35,794 nt of DNA from an uncultured Cellvibrio sp. (GCA_946886255.1 CAMPIG010000006.1:1-35794), one strand, 5' to 3'. Positions 25,855 through 35,485 are shown, counted from the stretch's first letter. Numbers and translations: made by a program. Notes: a model not told the origin generated them from the letters alone.

Positions 25855-27348
25855 CTACATCACTTTTGATTTGCAATAGTAATCAATAAACTCGTGGTGA
25901 GCAGGCAAACGATCAACTTTCTGCTCGGTAGATTGTTTCAGCTCCATAAGTAATTCACGCAATGCATCGTCGGTCATGGAATCCACCACCGGATGATAGC
26001 TTTCCGGCGTTACGCCTTGACCCAGCATCACCTGAATCCAGGACTCTTCTGCAAAGAGATCCATTTCCTTTTTGAAGACTTTGCCTGTCTCCCTGAAGAG
26101 CTTGATACGGTGCGTCAAGGATTCAGGCACATTCATATTTTTACAGTAACGCCAGAAGGGCGTGTCTTCGCGATCCGTCACGTGATAGTGAAGAATAATA
26201 AAGTCGCGAATGTTCTGCACTTCTTCACTTGTCTGGCGATTGAATTCGTCGACTTCGGACTGTTTGATGCCGTCATAGGGAAATAATTGAATAAATCGCG
26301 TAATACTTTTTTGAATCAAGTGAATACTGGTGGATTCGAGCGGCTCCAAAAATCCACTCGACAAGCCGATGGCGACACAGTTTTTCGTCCAGTGCTGCTT
26401 GCGCGTCCCTGTGGTGAACTTAATGACACGGGGCTCGTTCAGTAATTTCCCTTCCAGGTTTTTTACCAACAATTGTTTGGCTTCGTCATCTGAACCATAC
26501 TCGCTACAAAAAACCAATCCATTACCGACACGACTTTGCAATGGAATTCGCCATTGCCAGCCGAACTCACGCGCAATCGAACGCGTGTAGGGCAACGGCG
26601 GCCGCACCGTTTCGGTTTGAACCGCGATAGCGCTATTGCATGGCAGCCAATGTGACCAATCTTCGTATTCTGTTTTGAGCGCTTCACCTATCAACAATCC
26701 GCGAAAACCACTGCAATCGATGAAAATGTCGCCCTCAACTACTTCCCCGGATTCCAGAGATAGGGATTGAATATAGCCCGTATCCGGGTGCAGATTAACA
26801 CCGGTTATCTTCCCTTCTTTACGCATTGCGCCGAATTGTTCGCTCACTTCACGCAAAAATTTCGCATACAACCCGGCATCAAGATGATAAGCATAGTTGA
26901 CACCATTCTTGGGCATGACCGCGAATTTCTCTTTGCGACATGCTAAATGCTCAGCGCAATAATTCCCGTACTCCGTGAAATCAATGCCACGCTTCTGGCC
27001 CGCCAACCAGAAATGCTGGAAGCCGGCAGCCCAGTTACTTTTTCCAGCAAAACCGAACGAATGAACGTAGTTTTCACCCACGTCGCGCCAGTTTTCAAAT
27101 GAAATACCCAGCTTGAAGGTACCATTCACTCGCGCCATAAATTCCTTTTCACTTAACTCCAATACTTTATGGAGATTAATGATAGGAGGAATCGTTGCTT
27201 CACCCACACCCACCGTTGGAATTGCGTCCGATTCAATCAAGGTTAAATCGATACTCTTACCAAAAGACTTAGCCAACAAGGCAGCCGATATCCAACCCGC
27301 AGTACCGCCGCCGGCAATCACTACTTTTTTTAATTTTAATTCTTTCAA
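25855..27348 (-). CDS. Tryptophan halogenase family flavoprotein (second copy)
   Basis: 497 residues. FAD-binding GGGTAGW at 13-19, the GVGEATIPP segment at 47-54, the lysine matching the catalytic Lys79 of PrnA (Lys79 in GTFKLGISFENW), the halogenase-type WxWxIP (Trp264, Trp266) and FLEPLESTSIHL with the conserved Glu. Such enzymes use reduced FAD and oxygen to make hypohalous acid and halogenate aromatic rings; free tryptophan need not be the substrate. The start is TTG, supported by AGGTG seven bases upstream and the intact FAD motif. 44 bases after the first cupin gene. It is markedly different from the first halogenase (525 residues), so this is not a recent duplication. Confidence 0.92.
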   Translation of the reverse strand: MKELKLKKVVIAGGGTAGWISAALLAKSFGKSIDLTLIESDAIPTVGVGEATIPPIINLHKVLELSEKEFMARVNGTFKLGISFENWRDVGENYVHSFGFAGKSNWAAGFQHFWLAGQKRGIDFTEYGNYCAEHLACRKEKFAVMPKNGVNYAYHLDAGLYAKFLREVSEQFGAMRKEGKITGVNLHPDTGYIQSLSLESGEVVEGDIFIDCSGFRGLLIGEALKTEYEDWSHWLPCNSAIAVQTETVRPPLPYTRSIAREFGWQWRIPLQSRVGNGLVFCSEYGSDDEAKQLLVKNLEGKLLNEPRVIKFTTGTRKQHWTKNCVAIGLSSGFLEPLESTSIHLIQKSITRFIQLFPYDGIKQSEVDEFNRQTSEEVQNIRDFIILHYHVTDREDTPFWRYCKNMNVPESLTHRIKLFRETGKVFKKEMDLFAEESWIQVMLGQGVTPESYHPVVDSMTDDALRELLMELKQSTEQKVDRLPAHHEFIDYYCKSKVM

Positions 27349-27392
27349 GGTTACACCTGTCGTCGTTAATTAATTGTTGGCGTATTAGTGCG

Positions 27393-28406
27393 TTAGCGTT
27401 TCAGCATATTGACCAAATGCGATCTTATTTTGCGTGCAATCAATTCATCCGTCCGGGCCAGAATTCCCTGAATTTGGGGTGGTACGTGTTGACCTGCTGC
27501 TTCCGGCTCTTCAAACACATAATAATCAAATATTTTTTTCCAGATGTCCCGCTGCTGTTTGGGTAAATCACGCAATCCAAGCAGCGCATGATGAAGAACG
27601 TTTTCCGGATTTCCCATATAGTCCGGTACGTTGCGCCACCAGTAATTAACCAATACATTTAAACTGGTATGCGCCTGCACATGGTGCCACCACATACCGG
27701 GAATAAAGACCGCATCTCCTGCATCGAGCTCTGCCACAACACTCGCTGCCAACGCCTGTTTAAATCGCGGATACCTTTCAAAATCCGGCTGCAACAGATC
27801 GACCATACTGATCGCACGCCCTGAGGGCGTAATATCCAACGGGCCCACATAAAGATTTTGTAATTGTTCGGGTGGAAACAACGTAAAGGTTCGTTTGCCC
27901 ACGACGTTGCAAGCGATGTTGTCAGGACAATCGTAATGCGCGGCGATAACGCTGCGATTGCCCAACCAGATACTGACCAGCGGTTCGATGTTGCTCAAGC
28001 CAAGATCATTCTCTGCACGAAAACCCGGCAACCATTCATCAACACGAGTAGAGCCGATATAAAACATTGGCGCATCAGCTTGGTCACGGTGCTGCTCGAG
28101 CAGGGCCAGTACATTAGTCAGATTGGCTTCCGAGCGCTGGAAGTTAAATCCGGTAAAGTCTTTATTAAAAAAAATTTTTCCTTGAATCTCAGGCGCACCG
28201 TAATAATAGGTAACCGGCTTGCCACTGTAGAAACTGCGCAAATACTCGCTCGCTTGTTGCTCTGACTGCCGTCCTTTTTTAACAATAGGCCATTCGGCCA
28301 CCACACCTTTTAGCACCAAGGGCTCGCCGGATTGAAATACCCAATCCGGAATATTTGCAGGGCTACACCCCTCAACCACTCTTACCTTATTCGGAATGCT
28401 AGTCAT
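27393..28406 (-). CDS. Cupin-like (JmjC-type) protein, full-length
   Basis: 337 residues of the cupin_8/JmjC-like family. GSTRVDEWLPGF, the SIWLGN strand, metal ligands His157 and Asp159 (AAHYDCPDN), FTLFPPEQLQNLYVGPLD, ITPSGRAISMVDL and the distal histidine in WWHHVQA (His241 or His242), then NVLVNYWWRN. A helical C-terminal extension from about 262 to 337 is present, unlike in the second copy. Likely an Fe(II)/2-oxoglutarate hydroxylase by fold; substrate unknown. Starts 25 bases after the first SapC gene. The Shine-Dalgarno before ATG 28406 is weak. Confidence 0.9.
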   Translation of the reverse strand: MTSIPNKVRVVEGCSPANIPDWVFQSGEPLVLKGVVAEWPIVKKGRQSEQQASEYLRSFYSGKPVTYYYGAPEIQGKIFFNKDFTGFNFQRSEANLTNVLALLEQHRDQADAPMFYIGSTRVDEWLPGFRAENDLGLSNIEPLVSIWLGNRSVIAAHYDCPDNIACNVVGKRTFTLFPPEQLQNLYVGPLDITPSGRAISMVDLLQPDFERYPRFKQALAASVVAELDAGDAVFIPGMWWHHVQAHTSLNVLVNYWWRNVPDYMGNPENVLHHALLGLRDLPKQQRDIWKKIFDYYVFEEPEAAGQHVPPQIQGILARTDELIARKIRSHLVNMLKR

Positions 28407-28431
28407 AGGGTTACTTCAGGGGCAGATGCAA

Positions 28432-29160
28432 TTAGTTGGCTTCCAACTGGCTTTTCAGCTTAATCAATTTATTGACGTTGGCAAGCGAGGCAATAGCCAT
28501 GTAAATAGGTTGCAGATAACCGCTTTCATTTAATTTACCGAGCACCGCGCCATTTAATTTATTAAGCACATCTTCATTGATGGTATAGAAACCTAATAAC
28601 TGCGCTTGTCGGCCCGTGGTCAGGGTAATATCAAAGGTGACAGACTCCAGAAGATTGTGTTCGAGTAACGCCTGACTAAAGCCTTTTCCCTGTTCATTCC
28701 ACACATGAATGGTTTCCAACAAAGAAGCCATGTAGTCCAGGTATTCGCTGTTACCGCCTTGTTCAAGAAACAAGCGCTCGCCTTCTATTTCGCTAATGCG
28801 CGGGCTATCCATGTTGATGTTCATGACACGCGTAGTATCAGATTCACTGCCAGCAGGACCCCGCTGAAAACCGATAAGGAACGGGTGCCGTTGTATCATC
28901 AAAGGAATATAGCTCGCTTCCCAACCCCGTTCACTCAGGAACAGGTTTTCTCCCTCTTCAAAGCCAAATAATGCCACCGCGTTATAACCGTTATTCTCGT
29001 GACTTTTTTGGAAGAGGATCGGGTAATGCGCTTGAATAAAACGGAACTCCAGCGGAAAGGTGTTCGTCAACATAACGCCATCACCCAGCGCTTTTTCTTT
29101 CCGCGTAATCACTCGTACGTTTTTATGCTTGACATTATTAACGACTTCAATATTTTTCAT
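28432..29160 (-). CDS. SapC family protein (first copy)
   Basis: 242 residues with SapC features: HYPILFQKSHENNGYNAVAL, FGFEEGENLFLSERGWEASY, IPLMIQRHPFLIG, then ISEIEGERLFLEQGG and a helical end. Probably a cytoplasmic partner of the halogenase encoded 11 bases upstream; SapC-halogenase-cupin sets are a recurring arrangement beside TonB receptors in proteobacteria. Function unproven. A weak GATGAG precedes the ATG. Confidence 0.88.
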   Translation of the reverse strand: MKNIEVVNNVKHKNVRVITRKEKALGDGVMLTNTFPLEFRFIQAHYPILFQKSHENNGYNAVALFGFEEGENLFLSERGWEASYIPLMIQRHPFLIGFQRGPAGSESDTTRVMNINMDSPRISEIEGERLFLEQGGNSEYLDYMASLLETIHVWNEQGKGFSQALLEHNLLESVTFDITLTTGRQAQLLGFYTINEDVLNKLNGAVLGKLNESGYLQPIYMAIASLANVNKLIKLKSQLEAN

Positions 29161-29171
29161 AAGAACTCATC

Positions 29172-30749
29172 TTAATTTAGTAATTGTTTAACTATTCCGG
29201 CGTGATGATTTATCTTCGACAGGTGCATCAACAATTCACGGTGTCCCGGCAATCTACCGAGCAACCGGCGTGTCTGTTTTGCATTTTTTTCAAAATAGTG
29301 TTGCGCCAATTGCAGTTCTTTATTACCCGGCTTTTGATAGCCTGCGACAACATCAGGCGGAAAGCCCATACCATACAACACATACTGAAAACTCGCCGAA
29401 GAGAATAGCTCTTCGCGCTGCGGGCAATCGTAAGCCCAGGGCGGCTGATAACGCCACAGGCATAATAAATCTTGCAGGCTTTCCGGTATGCTTGATGGAT
29501 TTTTATTTTCCTGCCAATACACGGAATCCGTTCTTGATGATAGTACATAGTGGAGTTTCAGAAACTCAATAACACGCTGCCAGTGATAGCTGAATTTATC
29601 GTTATAACGTTTGGCCAAGGGTAACATCATATCGAACGATACAGGCATTTGTTCGGCCAACATCTTAGCCGCCAACTCAATCATAACCAGCGCAGATGCT
29701 TCAAGAGGTTCGATAAAGCCTGCCGATACTCCCACCGCTACACAATTCTTAACCCAGAATTTTTCGCGGTAACCAGGAGTGAAGGAAATCTTGCGGATAT
29801 CGGTTTGGGCTTCCGGACTGTCAGTAGCCTGAAGGTAAGCCAACAATACCTGCTCGGCCTCCGCTTCGGTTGTAAAACGGGATGAATATACATGACCTAT
29901 CCCACGACGACTTTGCAGGCCGATATCCCAGATCCAACCTGAAGATTGCGCTGTTGATTGGGTGTAACTTTTTATCGGGCTTGCGGCGTCTTTATACGGA
30001 ACCTGGACTGCCAGCGCCGTATCGTTAAACAGCACATCATTTTTATGAATAAACGGAACCTGGTAATGCTGCCCCAGCAACAACGCAGCGAAGCCGGAAC
30101 AATCGATAAATAAATCGCCTTCGATGTTACCCGCATCGTTGGTTTTTAACGCGGTAATATAACCATTATCATCGGCTTCAATCGCCGCCACATCCGCTGA
30201 AATATATTGCACCCCCAACAGGTCACAGCAATGGCATTTGAGAAATGCAGCGAATTTCCCTGCATCCAAATGGTATCCGTAATTCAGCAAATAATCGTAT
30301 TCCGGCGTTGAGACTTCCTTGGGTGCTAATTGGTTGTCACACACCAGGCTTTGTGGACACACAGCTTCTGCAAAAGCCACCTGATCGCGAAACGCTGGCC
30401 ATATCCGCGCCAGATTCATTTCACCCCAGGCTTCCGGGAGGGTAAACGGATGATAGTAGGATTCGCGTGTACCGGACTGCCATCCGACAAAGCAAGACCC
30501 CTGCTTAAAACTCGCATCGCAGTGGCGAATAAAATCAACTTCCGCAATGCCCATGGTTTTCAAGGTATCGCGCATCGAGGGCCAGGTACCTTCACCGACC
30601 CCCAGAATTTTTACTGTTGGTGACTCAACCAGCGTAATCGACAAATTGCGCCCACGCCCTTGGGCATGCGCAGCTGCCAGAGTACCTGCGGTCAACCAAC
30701 CAGCAGTACCGCCTCCGACAATAACAATCGATTTTACTAGCTTGCCCAT
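29172..30749 (-). CDS. Tryptophan halogenase family flavoprotein (first copy)
   Basis: 525 residues. FAD-binding GGGTAGW at 12-18, GVGEGTWPS at 50-58, a lysine (Lys82 in ASFKQGSCFVGW) matching PrnA Lys79, WIWDI at 272-276 in place of the classic WxWxIP, and FIEPLEASAL with the conserved Glu. Proteins of this branch lie next to TonB-receptor, SapC and cupin genes; characterised relatives brominate indole-like substrates, with the natural target unknown. First gene of the operon, with a LacI-like palindrome about 55 bases upstream. AGGA precedes the ATG. Confidence 0.92.
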   Translation of the reverse strand: MGKLVKSIVIVGGGTAGWLTAGTLAAAHAQGRGRNLSITLVESPTVKILGVGEGTWPSMRDTLKTMGIAEVDFIRHCDASFKQGSCFVGWQSGTRESYYHPFTLPEAWGEMNLARIWPAFRDQVAFAEAVCPQSLVCDNQLAPKEVSTPEYDYLLNYGYHLDAGKFAAFLKCHCCDLLGVQYISADVAAIEADDNGYITALKTNDAGNIEGDLFIDCSGFAALLLGQHYQVPFIHKNDVLFNDTALAVQVPYKDAASPIKSYTQSTAQSSGWIWDIGLQSRRGIGHVYSSRFTTEAEAEQVLLAYLQATDSPEAQTDIRKISFTPGYREKFWVKNCVAVGVSAGFIEPLEASALVMIELAAKMLAEQMPVSFDMMLPLAKRYNDKFSYHWQRVIEFLKLHYVLSSRTDSVYWQENKNPSSIPESLQDLLCLWRYQPPWAYDCPQREELFSSASFQYVLYGMGFPPDVVAGYQKPGNKELQLAQHYFEKNAKQTRRLLGRLPGHRELLMHLSKINHHAGIVKQLLN

Positions 30750-30800
30750 ACAGCTGTTCCTGCTTGCGAATCGCTTTTTACTAAGAATAGGCGCTTATTT

Positions 30801-30816
30801 ACGCAAACGTTTGAAT
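30801..30816. promoter_or_regulatory. LacI/PurR-type palindromic operator of the halogenase operon
   Basis: ACGCAAACGTTTGAAT contains the perfect 10-bp palindrome CAAACGTTTG (30804-30813), the core preferred by LacI/GalR-family regulators and almost the PurR consensus. It lies 52-67 bases before the first halogenase start, a typical operator position. No LacI-family gene is in the window. Confidence 0.6.
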
Positions 30817-30849
30817 TTATTCTGATTAAAGTAATGCCTCGGCGCGGTA

Positions 30850-30882
30850 AAAAAAAGCCGCTGAAAGTTCAGCGGCTTTTTC
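30850..30882 (-). terminator. Bidirectional terminator after the TonB receptor gene
   Basis: Stem GCCGCTGA (30857-30864) and TCAGCGGC (30869-30876) with A-run before and T-run after. It separates the receptor gene from the halogenase operon, which therefore needs its own promoter. Confidence 0.92.
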
Positions 30883-30916
30883 TTGCCTGTAGGCATCCTT
30901 GTACATCAACTACACA

Positions 30917-33900
30917 TTAGAAGGTATAACGTGCACCGATGTTGTAGCGTGGACCGCTGGTGTAAACACCGGTGGTGTACAGGTCATGACGCCCGTAGGT
31001 ACGACGGTATTCATCCGTGATGTTGATACCTTCAAAGAATATAGTGAAGTTATCATTGATGTCGTAGCTGGCATTGAGGTCAACCTGCTGATAATTCTCG
31101 ACATAGGTCGGGTTAGCACCTGTGCCATCAGCGGTTCCATTCAGGTAGTCATCACGCCAGTTGTAGCTCAAGCGCACTTGTACACCATGTTTTTCATAGA
31201 AGGCAATAAAGTTGGCACTGTCGCTCAAACCGGTTAATGCAAATTGTGGATCTACGATATTGCCGTCATCGTACTCGGTATCGGAATCCGTGATGGTGTA
31301 GTTAGCAACAACACCAAAACCGGTATCCCAGAAGTTATGCTGAACCGCAAATTCCCAACCATCAAAGGTCGCTTCCTGCTCGTTCAGGAACTCAGTGATG
31401 TTGAAGATCACATCCGGATCACCTTCCACACCATAAACCCAAGCCGGGTTTTTAGTCAGGTCTACACTGGGGTCTCCATCAGGTGTATTAGCAACGATGT
31501 AATCTTTAACTGCCGCAGTACTCCATTGATTGTTGCCGTCAGCAGCAACGGCCGCATCACGACGGCTACCTTGCGATGGATCCGGCGCATTAAAGATAAC
31601 TTCGGGCGATACCGTTGTACCGATAAAGTTCTTAACATCTTTTCTGTAGTAGCCGACAGAAACATAGCTGGCTTCGTCGTAATACCATTCCACAGACAAG
31701 TCGAAGTTGTCGGAGATAATCGGTTTCAGGTTTACATCACCACGTGTACCGCTACCACCAGCGCTGCCAGGGAACATCGATTGCGGTGCAACACCGCGGC
31801 CAATAGAAAGGGCGCTCATCTGATTCCACAATGGACGACCAAGGCTACGGCCGTAAGATGTGCGTACCACGACATCATCGGTCACGTCAAAAGCCAGATC
31901 AATGCTTGGCAGGAAGTAGTCGTAGCCACCCTCACCTTGTTTGACCGGCGTAACTTCGTAATCGTCAGCAGCGAGCAGATACATCTCGTTACCGCCGATC
32001 CACACGACCTCACCGGTGTACTGCAACTCAATGGGTGTTGCGAAAGAGCGAGTTTCTGTATCTTCCCAACGAACGCCCAACGCACCACGCACCGGGATAC
32101 CGATATCGTATTCTGCGTTCAATTGCACCCATGCGCTGGTGGAATCTTCTTCAATCAAACGAACGTCGTCCGGCGTGGGGTTCATACAGTAGTAGGTACT
32201 ACCATTGGAACAGTTGGCAAAACCACCGCCATCATCCAGGTTTTCTGCAGCGTACTGAACCACTTTATCGAAATCAGCGACAAAACGTTGACCCAGTAAC
32301 TGATCATGACCGTTGCCACTGACATTGTCGAAGTAGCTGGCAATGTCTGAAACTTTGTAGCCATCGAGCGGCACATCACCTTCATTACCCAGTCCACCCC
32401 AGGTATCGCGCTGGTTGTTTGCAAAGGTGGAGCGGTTGGTTTGCTCGATACGAGACACACCGAAGTCAAGATTCAAGCTGTCAACAAATTCAAAGTTACC
32501 CTTGAACTGGAATTGATCAATTTCATGCAGCATACGCGCATTGCGGAAAGAGCTACCGGTAATCTGGAGGTCTTCAAGGCGAGCAGTATTACCACCGTCG
32601 TTATTCAAAATACCGACATTCAGCACTGGCAAATCTGAGCCGAGATAAACAGCCGAACTATCGCGGACAAATGCCGATGTAGTAATTACGTTGCTGTTAC
32701 CGTACTCACTATCTGGCTTGGATTCAGCATCTGAGCTGTGAATATCGAATTCGAGGGTTAAACGATCAGTTACAGACCACTCAACATTCAAACCGATAGA
32801 TTCATTTTCATTGACACTGGAGTTAAGGCCAGCACCAAAGGTTAAGTCAGCACCTCTGGCTCCGGTCAAACCAAATTCTTCATACATTAACGGTACTTCA
32901 ACTACGCCATCACCGTTATCCGTCCAGGACGTCCGACGGTTTCCGCCAAAGTTAAACCAGGCACCCACATCAGAGAACTTGGAAGACTCTTCTTTCTTGG
33001 AATAGGTGTAATCCAGAGTAGAAGTGATGTTTTCGTTGGGAGCAAATTGCAGTACCAACTGACCGTTCAAGCGCTTACGCTCGTATTCGTTGAAGTTGTA
33101 GCCTGCTTGTTGCGGCACACCGTAAACATCAGCAGGGACTACGACCTCTTCACCATCCATAACAGCTGGACTTGGAGGATTAGTGTGGAAGTCGGTGTTT
33201 TGCAGATTGTTGATTGCACCCCAGCCATCAGAGCCAACCGGGAAATAACGCCAGCCGGTACCTATTTGCGCATTGGCGTTACCGCCCTCACGGTCCTGGT
33301 AACTCATGGACAGACCAACACCAAAGGTGTCATCAGCAAAGGTATTGCTGTAGATGCCGGAGATTTCCGGGGTCAGGCTTGGATCTTCTGCAGAGTCATC
33401 GTAAACACCTTTGATGCCGGCTGAAAATTGCTGGCCAGGGTTATCCAATGGACGTGCAGTTTTAATGTTGATGGTTGCACCCACACCACCAGCCGGATTT
33501 TCGGCGCGAACGGTTTTAAAGACTTCAACTCCACTAATGCCTTCGGAAGCCAGGTTAGAGAAGTCAAAGGAGCGCGAGCCAGACACGCTGGTGGCTTCGA
33601 TGGTGGTGCCGGGCATCTGACGACCATTCAAGGTCACCAGGTTGTAATCAGGGCCGAAGCCGCGCACGGTAACTTTGGAACCTTCACCGTTGCTACGATC
33701 AATCGACACACCGGTAATACGTTGCAGAGACTCTGCCAGGTTAGTATCAGGAAATTTGCCGATATCTTCTGCAGAGATCGCATCTACCACACCTTGCGAT
33801 TCACGCTTGATATCCATAGAACGCTGCAAGCTGCCCTTAATGCCGGTAACGACGATTTCTTCAACCATCTCACCGTTATCTTGCGCGAAAGTGGTACCAC

Positions 33901-33976
33901 TCAGCCCCACAAGGGCGTAAGAAGCCACTGCCGTCGCAATAAGTTTCTTCTTGAAGCCTACTGTGTTTTTGTTCAT
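30917..33976 (-). CDS. TonB-dependent outer-membrane receptor (TonB-Xanth-Caul type)
   Basis: 1019 residues. Signal peptide to about residue 31 (TTFAQ), a TonB box EEIVVTG at 39-45, a plug domain with ISAEDIGKFPDTNLAESLQR, ITGVSIDRSNGEG, TVRGFGPDYNLVTLNGRQMP, then a large beta-barrel ending GPRYNIGARYTF with the terminal aromatic residue required for outer-membrane assembly. This class imports oligosaccharides and similar ligands using TonB energy. Its neighbours (GH16, GH3, solute-binding protein) suggest beta-glucan oligosaccharides. GGAGAA precedes the ATG. A copy of the shared 43-bp element lies 250-292 bases upstream. Confidence 0.95.
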   Translation of the reverse strand: MNKNTVGFKKKLIATAVASYALVGLSGTTFAQDNGEMVEEIVVTGIKGSLQRSMDIKRESQGVVDAISAEDIGKFPDTNLAESLQRITGVSIDRSNGEGSKVTVRGFGPDYNLVTLNGRQMPGTTIEATSVSGSRSFDFSNLASEGISGVEVFKTVRAENPAGGVGATINIKTARPLDNPGQQFSAGIKGVYDDSAEDPSLTPEISGIYSNTFADDTFGVGLSMSYQDREGGNANAQIGTGWRYFPVGSDGWGAINNLQNTDFHTNPPSPAVMDGEEVVVPADVYGVPQQAGYNFNEYERKRLNGQLVLQFAPNENITSTLDYTYSKKEESSKFSDVGAWFNFGGNRRTSWTDNGDGVVEVPLMYEEFGLTGARGADLTFGAGLNSSVNENESIGLNVEWSVTDRLTLEFDIHSSDAESKPDSEYGNSNVITTSAFVRDSSAVYLGSDLPVLNVGILNNDGGNTARLEDLQITGSSFRNARMLHEIDQFQFKGNFEFVDSLNLDFGVSRIEQTNRSTFANNQRDTWGGLGNEGDVPLDGYKVSDIASYFDNVSGNGHDQLLGQRFVADFDKVVQYAAENLDDGGGFANCSNGSTYYCMNPTPDDVRLIEEDSTSAWVQLNAEYDIGIPVRGALGVRWEDTETRSFATPIELQYTGEVVWIGGNEMYLLAADDYEVTPVKQGEGGYDYFLPSIDLAFDVTDDVVVRTSYGRSLGRPLWNQMSALSIGRGVAPQSMFPGSAGGSGTRGDVNLKPIISDNFDLSVEWYYDEASYVSVGYYRKDVKNFIGTTVSPEVIFNAPDPSQGSRRDAAVAADGNNQWSTAAVKDYIVANTPDGDPSVDLTKNPAWVYGVEGDPDVIFNITEFLNEQEATFDGWEFAVQHNFWDTGFGVVANYTITDSDTEYDDGNIVDPQFALTGLSDSANFIAFYEKHGVQVRLSYNWRDDYLNGTADGTGANPTYVENYQQVDLNASYDINDNFTIFFEGINITDEYRRTYGRHDLYTTGVYTSGPRYNIGARYTF

Positions 33977-34594
33977 GAAATTCTCCGGTTTCTTATTCGT
34001 CTGGAATTATTTACCCGGTACTGCCGCATACCCCCACCTGTAGTGGACCTGGTTGTAGAGGTATGGACGCCTTTGGGAATAGAGGCGATTTTTTATTAAC
34101 AATCCATAACAACCGAGTTATTAATTTAATAAGAGTTATCGCGTGTTGGTTGTTTATTAGACGTTAACTAAACCAACCCCACTCTAACGCTAGGTGATAT
34201 TTCCACTCCCAGCCTGGGAGCGTCGTCCCACTTTGGCGGCTAATACCAACATGAACTATCTCACTTTTACTTTTTTAAAGTGGGAAAACATATTTTTCTT
34301 TTAAATTCATAAGGTTATGTGCGAACAAGGCAGAGAGAAAAATAAAAATGGGAAGTGTAAAGATAGAAAAAATCCGCCATTTTCAGCATCCATTCCCGTT
34401 ATTTTCTTTTTCAGGGACAGCGCCGTCGGCGCATTAGCTGGACGAATTTTGGTTGCGCAATGTCGATGCAAAACGAATTCATTTTTTATCAGTACGCACC
34501 AATTGTTTTCATTAACGCTGCGCAGATGTCGTGCACCAAATAATATTTTTCGGAACCACAATGCAAAGCAGGCTTACGGTCATTGAGACAAAAA
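33977..34594. promoter_or_regulatory. TonB receptor upstream region and spacer after the solute-binding protein
   Basis: 618 bases with no credible gene. It includes the conserved regulatory element (34226-34268), a small inverted repeat CTCCCA...TGGGAG at 34206-34220 and an inverted AAAGTGGGA at 34277-34285. Open frames around 34307-34586 on both strands lack protein-like character. Confidence 0.55.
34226..34268 (-). promoter_or_regulatory. Conserved regulatory element upstream of the TonB receptor (copy 2 of 3)
   Basis: TCCCACTTTG (34226-34235), CAACATG (34247-34253) and TCTCACTTTT (34259-34268) on the plus strand; the inverted AAAGTGGGA follows at 34277-34285. CGTCG directly precedes the first site, as in copy 3 (copy 1 has TGTCG). 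Confidence 0.75.
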
Positions 34595-35485
34595 CTAATC
34601 GCTCAACAAGTCAGATTCATAATTCAACAATGCATCCGGTAATAGCGGATTACTCAAGGTAATGAGCTGACGATTTTTTAAATGTAAACGTTCAACCAGG
34701 TTGCCATAGTGACGCTGGAAAATGTCTTCCAACTGACCATTGTTAATAATGATTTGCATTCCCTGATCTATGCGCCGCGCCAATTCCGTGTTATCCGGAT
34801 TGACGTAGAACACTAACGGAAAGGGGTAATACAGCAGCAGATGTTCGTCGGTGTGCAGTCCTTCCGGAACAGCAGCCCGCTCCCGATAAACACCTTCCAC
34901 TTCATTTGCGCCGAACGAAACATAATCAAATTTGTGTTTACGCAGACGAGGAAACAGGTCGTCAAAGGAGCCGTCTTCTACAACGGGATAATCGTTGTGG
35001 CGAAACAAGGCTGCATCGGCCCAACCGAGCGGAATACCCAGCCGATGCTCCTGCAATTGTGCGGCACTGGTAATTCCGGCAAAGGTCTCGCGGTCGGCAG
35101 CACGGATTATCAGCAAGCGATAACCCAAGAGGCCTTTCATCATCGGGTGCGGAATCAGGATTTTCTTTTCATTAGCCAGCTTGGGGTTACCCGCCACCGT
35201 GCCGAATACATCAAAGCCTTTCTTGCGGAATATGCTGGCCTCGTCAGCCGGATCGGCATAGTCTGTGAGATCCTCGGTCACCGGAATCTCACCGTACCCT
35301 TTACGGGTGGCTTCAAGTACCGCCATCAGCACATCGCGCTCGTAGGCCTGGCGGGAACTGGTTTTGTTGCCGTTCCAGAATTTGATGGTGGTTACCTGCG
35401 GGTTTGAGCTGGTGTAATGCCACAAAAACAGTAGCGGCGAACAAATCAGCAGGACTGAAACAATATGAAGTGGGCGAATGCTCAT
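34595..35485 (-). CDS. Periplasmic solute-binding (SBP_bac_3-like) protein
   Basis: 296 residues from ATG 35485, which has AGAGGA seven bases upstream; the frame is open 38 codons further but that part is not protein-like. The N-terminus has a basic start and a hydrophobic stretch (IVSVLLICSPLLFLW), a signal peptide or anchor. The body reads like a type 3 solute-binding domain (QAYERDVLMAVLEATRKGYG, ITSAAQLQEHRLGIPLGWAD, then a late segment with DQGMQIIINNGQLEDIFQRH). No permease or ATPase is adjacent, so it may present a ligand to a sensor. It shares the 43-bp element with the TonB receptor and GH3 genes, linking it to the same regulon. Ligand unknown. Confidence 0.75.
   Translation of the reverse strand: MSIRPLHIVSVLLICSPLLFLWHYTSSNPQVTTIKFWNGNKTSSRQAYERDVLMAVLEATRKGYGEIPVTEDLTDYADPADEASIFRKKGFDVFGTVAGNPKLANEKKILIPHPMMKGLLGYRLLIIRAADRETFAGITSAAQLQEHRLGIPLGWADAALFRHNDYPVVEDGSFDDLFPRLRKHKFDYVSFGANEVEGVYRERAAVPEGLHTDEHLLLYYPFPLVFYVNPDNTELARRIDQGMQIIINNGQLEDIFQRHYGNLVERLHLKNRQLITLSNPLLPDALLNYESDLLSD

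Noticed and set aside
31244..32299. 351-codon plus-strand open frame
   Set aside because: Lies wholly antisense to the TonB receptor gene; its composition is a by-product of receptor codon use.
33428..34099. 223-codon plus-strand open frame over the receptor start
   Set aside because: Antisense to the signal peptide and plug of the receptor; no ribosome site.
34307..34586. Opposed open frames of 84 and 89 codons between receptor and solute-binding genes
   Set aside because: They shadow each other, and neither shows a family pattern or a ribosome site.
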